Positions 29,925-30,700 of a stretch of DNA of 30,700 nt are shown here, one piece after another. The translations under genes were made by a program, and so were the position numbers. Each line of letters begins with the position of its first letter. The stretch's first letter is position 1. The notes under the pieces are model-generated. The model made no database searches and was not told the origin of the DNA. It was given only the letters and a program-made list of their open reading frames with translations. The DNA comes from Priapulus caudatus (taxonomy: Eukaryota; Priapulida; Priapulimorpha; Priapulimorphida; Priapulidae): contig NW_014577112.1 of the NCBI RefSeq assembly GCF_000485595.1, positions 558,261-588,960 of the forward strand, written 5' to 3'.

Positions 29925-30090
29925 GACCGTTTCGTTCTCTCTAGTTAACTTTCTAGACGGTTTCGTTCTCTCTAGTTAACTTTCTAAGATCGGTTTTCGT
30001 TCTCTCTAGTTAACTTTCTAGACGGTTTCGTTCTCTCTAGTTAACTTTCTAGACGGTTTCGTTCTCTCTAGTTAACTTTCTAGACGGTTT
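29925..30090. repeat. 31-bp minisatellite, 5 copies
   Basis: Unit GACGGTTTCGTTCTCTCTAG followed by TTAACTTTCTA. One copy, near 29985, carries small insertions (AGATCGGTTTT). Each unit has a GTTAAC palindrome. Confidence 0.95.
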
Positions 30091-30134
30091 CGCTTCAGCA
30101 CCGCTCCGGATGCATGTTTAATAAACATAATTAA

Positions 30135-30401
30135 ATCTGGGACTCTCTCCGTCTCTCTCTCCTCAAAGTCCCTCTCTCTCCTCTCTCGTCCGTTCTCCTC
30201 TCTGCTCTCTCGTCTCATCCCTGCTCTCTCATCTCTCGTCTCTCTCTACTCTCCTCTCTCTCGGCATCTTCATCGAGCGCATAGCCCAGAGTTCATCGCT
30301 CGACGAGGTACCTATCGTTGGTCTCGATCTCTCTCTCTCTCTCTCTCAATCTCCTCTCTCTCTAACCTCTCTCTCTCTCGTTCTCTCTCCGTCTTCTCCT
30401 C

Positions 30402-30448
<47 letters not shown>

Positions 30449-30700
30449 TATCATCCTCCTCCTCAGGTCCTCTCTCTCTCTCTCCTGGTTCATCCTCTCT
30501 CTCTCTCTCTCTACCTCTCTCTCTCTCTCTCTCTCTTCTCTCTACTTCTCCATCTCACAGCCACACACTCGCTCTCTCTCCCTCTCTTCTCATCGTCTCC
30601 TCATCTCGACATCCTCTGCATCTGCGTCATCCTACGCCAGTGCACTACTTCCTCTCATCTCTCATCTCTCTCTCTCCTCCAATCTCGTCCTCTCGTCCTC
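30135..30700. repeat. CT-rich polypyrimidine tract to the window end
   Basis: Mostly CTCTCT with TCTC interruptions and short mixed islands (for example 30260-30320). The longest pure runs are at 30417-30444 and 30494-30512. No gene or promoter is supported. Confidence 0.9.

Noticed and set aside
29548-30090. CRISPR-like array
   Set aside because: Repeats are directly adjacent with no spacers, and the context is eukaryotic.

Overview
The window looks like nuclear DNA of a metazoan, most likely an aquatic invertebrate. It has eukaryotic GT-AG introns, nested retrotransposons and DNA transposons, TTAGGG-type repeat units and long microsatellites. The species cannot be read from the sequence. 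I see no intact host gene. Almost everything recognisable is transposable-element sequence in various stages of decay, so open frames were only accepted when a protein family, a repeat comparison or splice sites supported them.

Layout. 1-1205: repeat 'W', made of about 229-bp tandem units followed by an inverted copy of an acidic/RG-rich ORF. 1206-1870: unassigned DNA and degenerate W units. 1936-5345: two head-to-tail minus-strand copies of a multi-exon gene with C2H2 zinc fingers and a tyrosine-recombinase-like (Crypton-type) core, both broken. 6373-7148: second W copy, fused to a long-terminal-repeat (LTR) block that I call Y/X (7149-8708). 8709-9530: the 3' end of another LTR element (polypurine tract and LTR 'Z'). 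9550-10475: the opposite-strand W copy with the longest ORF. 10903-12922: a shared 3'-end segment followed by a second Y/X block with a duplicated promoter. 12923-14093: LTR 'V', primer site and truncated gag. 14096-17541: a DNA transposon remnant with an XPG/FEN-like nuclease and CXC cysteine cluster (AcademX-like). 17543-22877: a tandem internal-LTR-internal arrangement of the X retrotransposon, with one ruined gag and one largely open gag. 24176-27040: a piggyBac-type MITE split by a hAT-type element that itself carries a 1.2-kb minisatellite. 27041-30700: simple-sequence DNA, namely GGAT, CA/GT, CTG, 17-bp and 31-bp minisatellites, then a 560-bp CT tract.

The order of insertion can be partly read. 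Element V sits in an X LTR. The nuclease transposon cuts the V gag and abuts X internal DNA. A piggyBac MITE sits in the old X gag. The second MITE copy was later split by the hAT. The points most worth checking are the in-frame telomere-like repeat filling a deletion in the nuclease gene, the perfect 36-bp foldback in the same gene, the partial tandem duplication of the zinc-finger recombinase with conserved introns, the chimeric X LTR with two TATA blocks, and the unrecognised W protein. I did not find a new multi-gene system.
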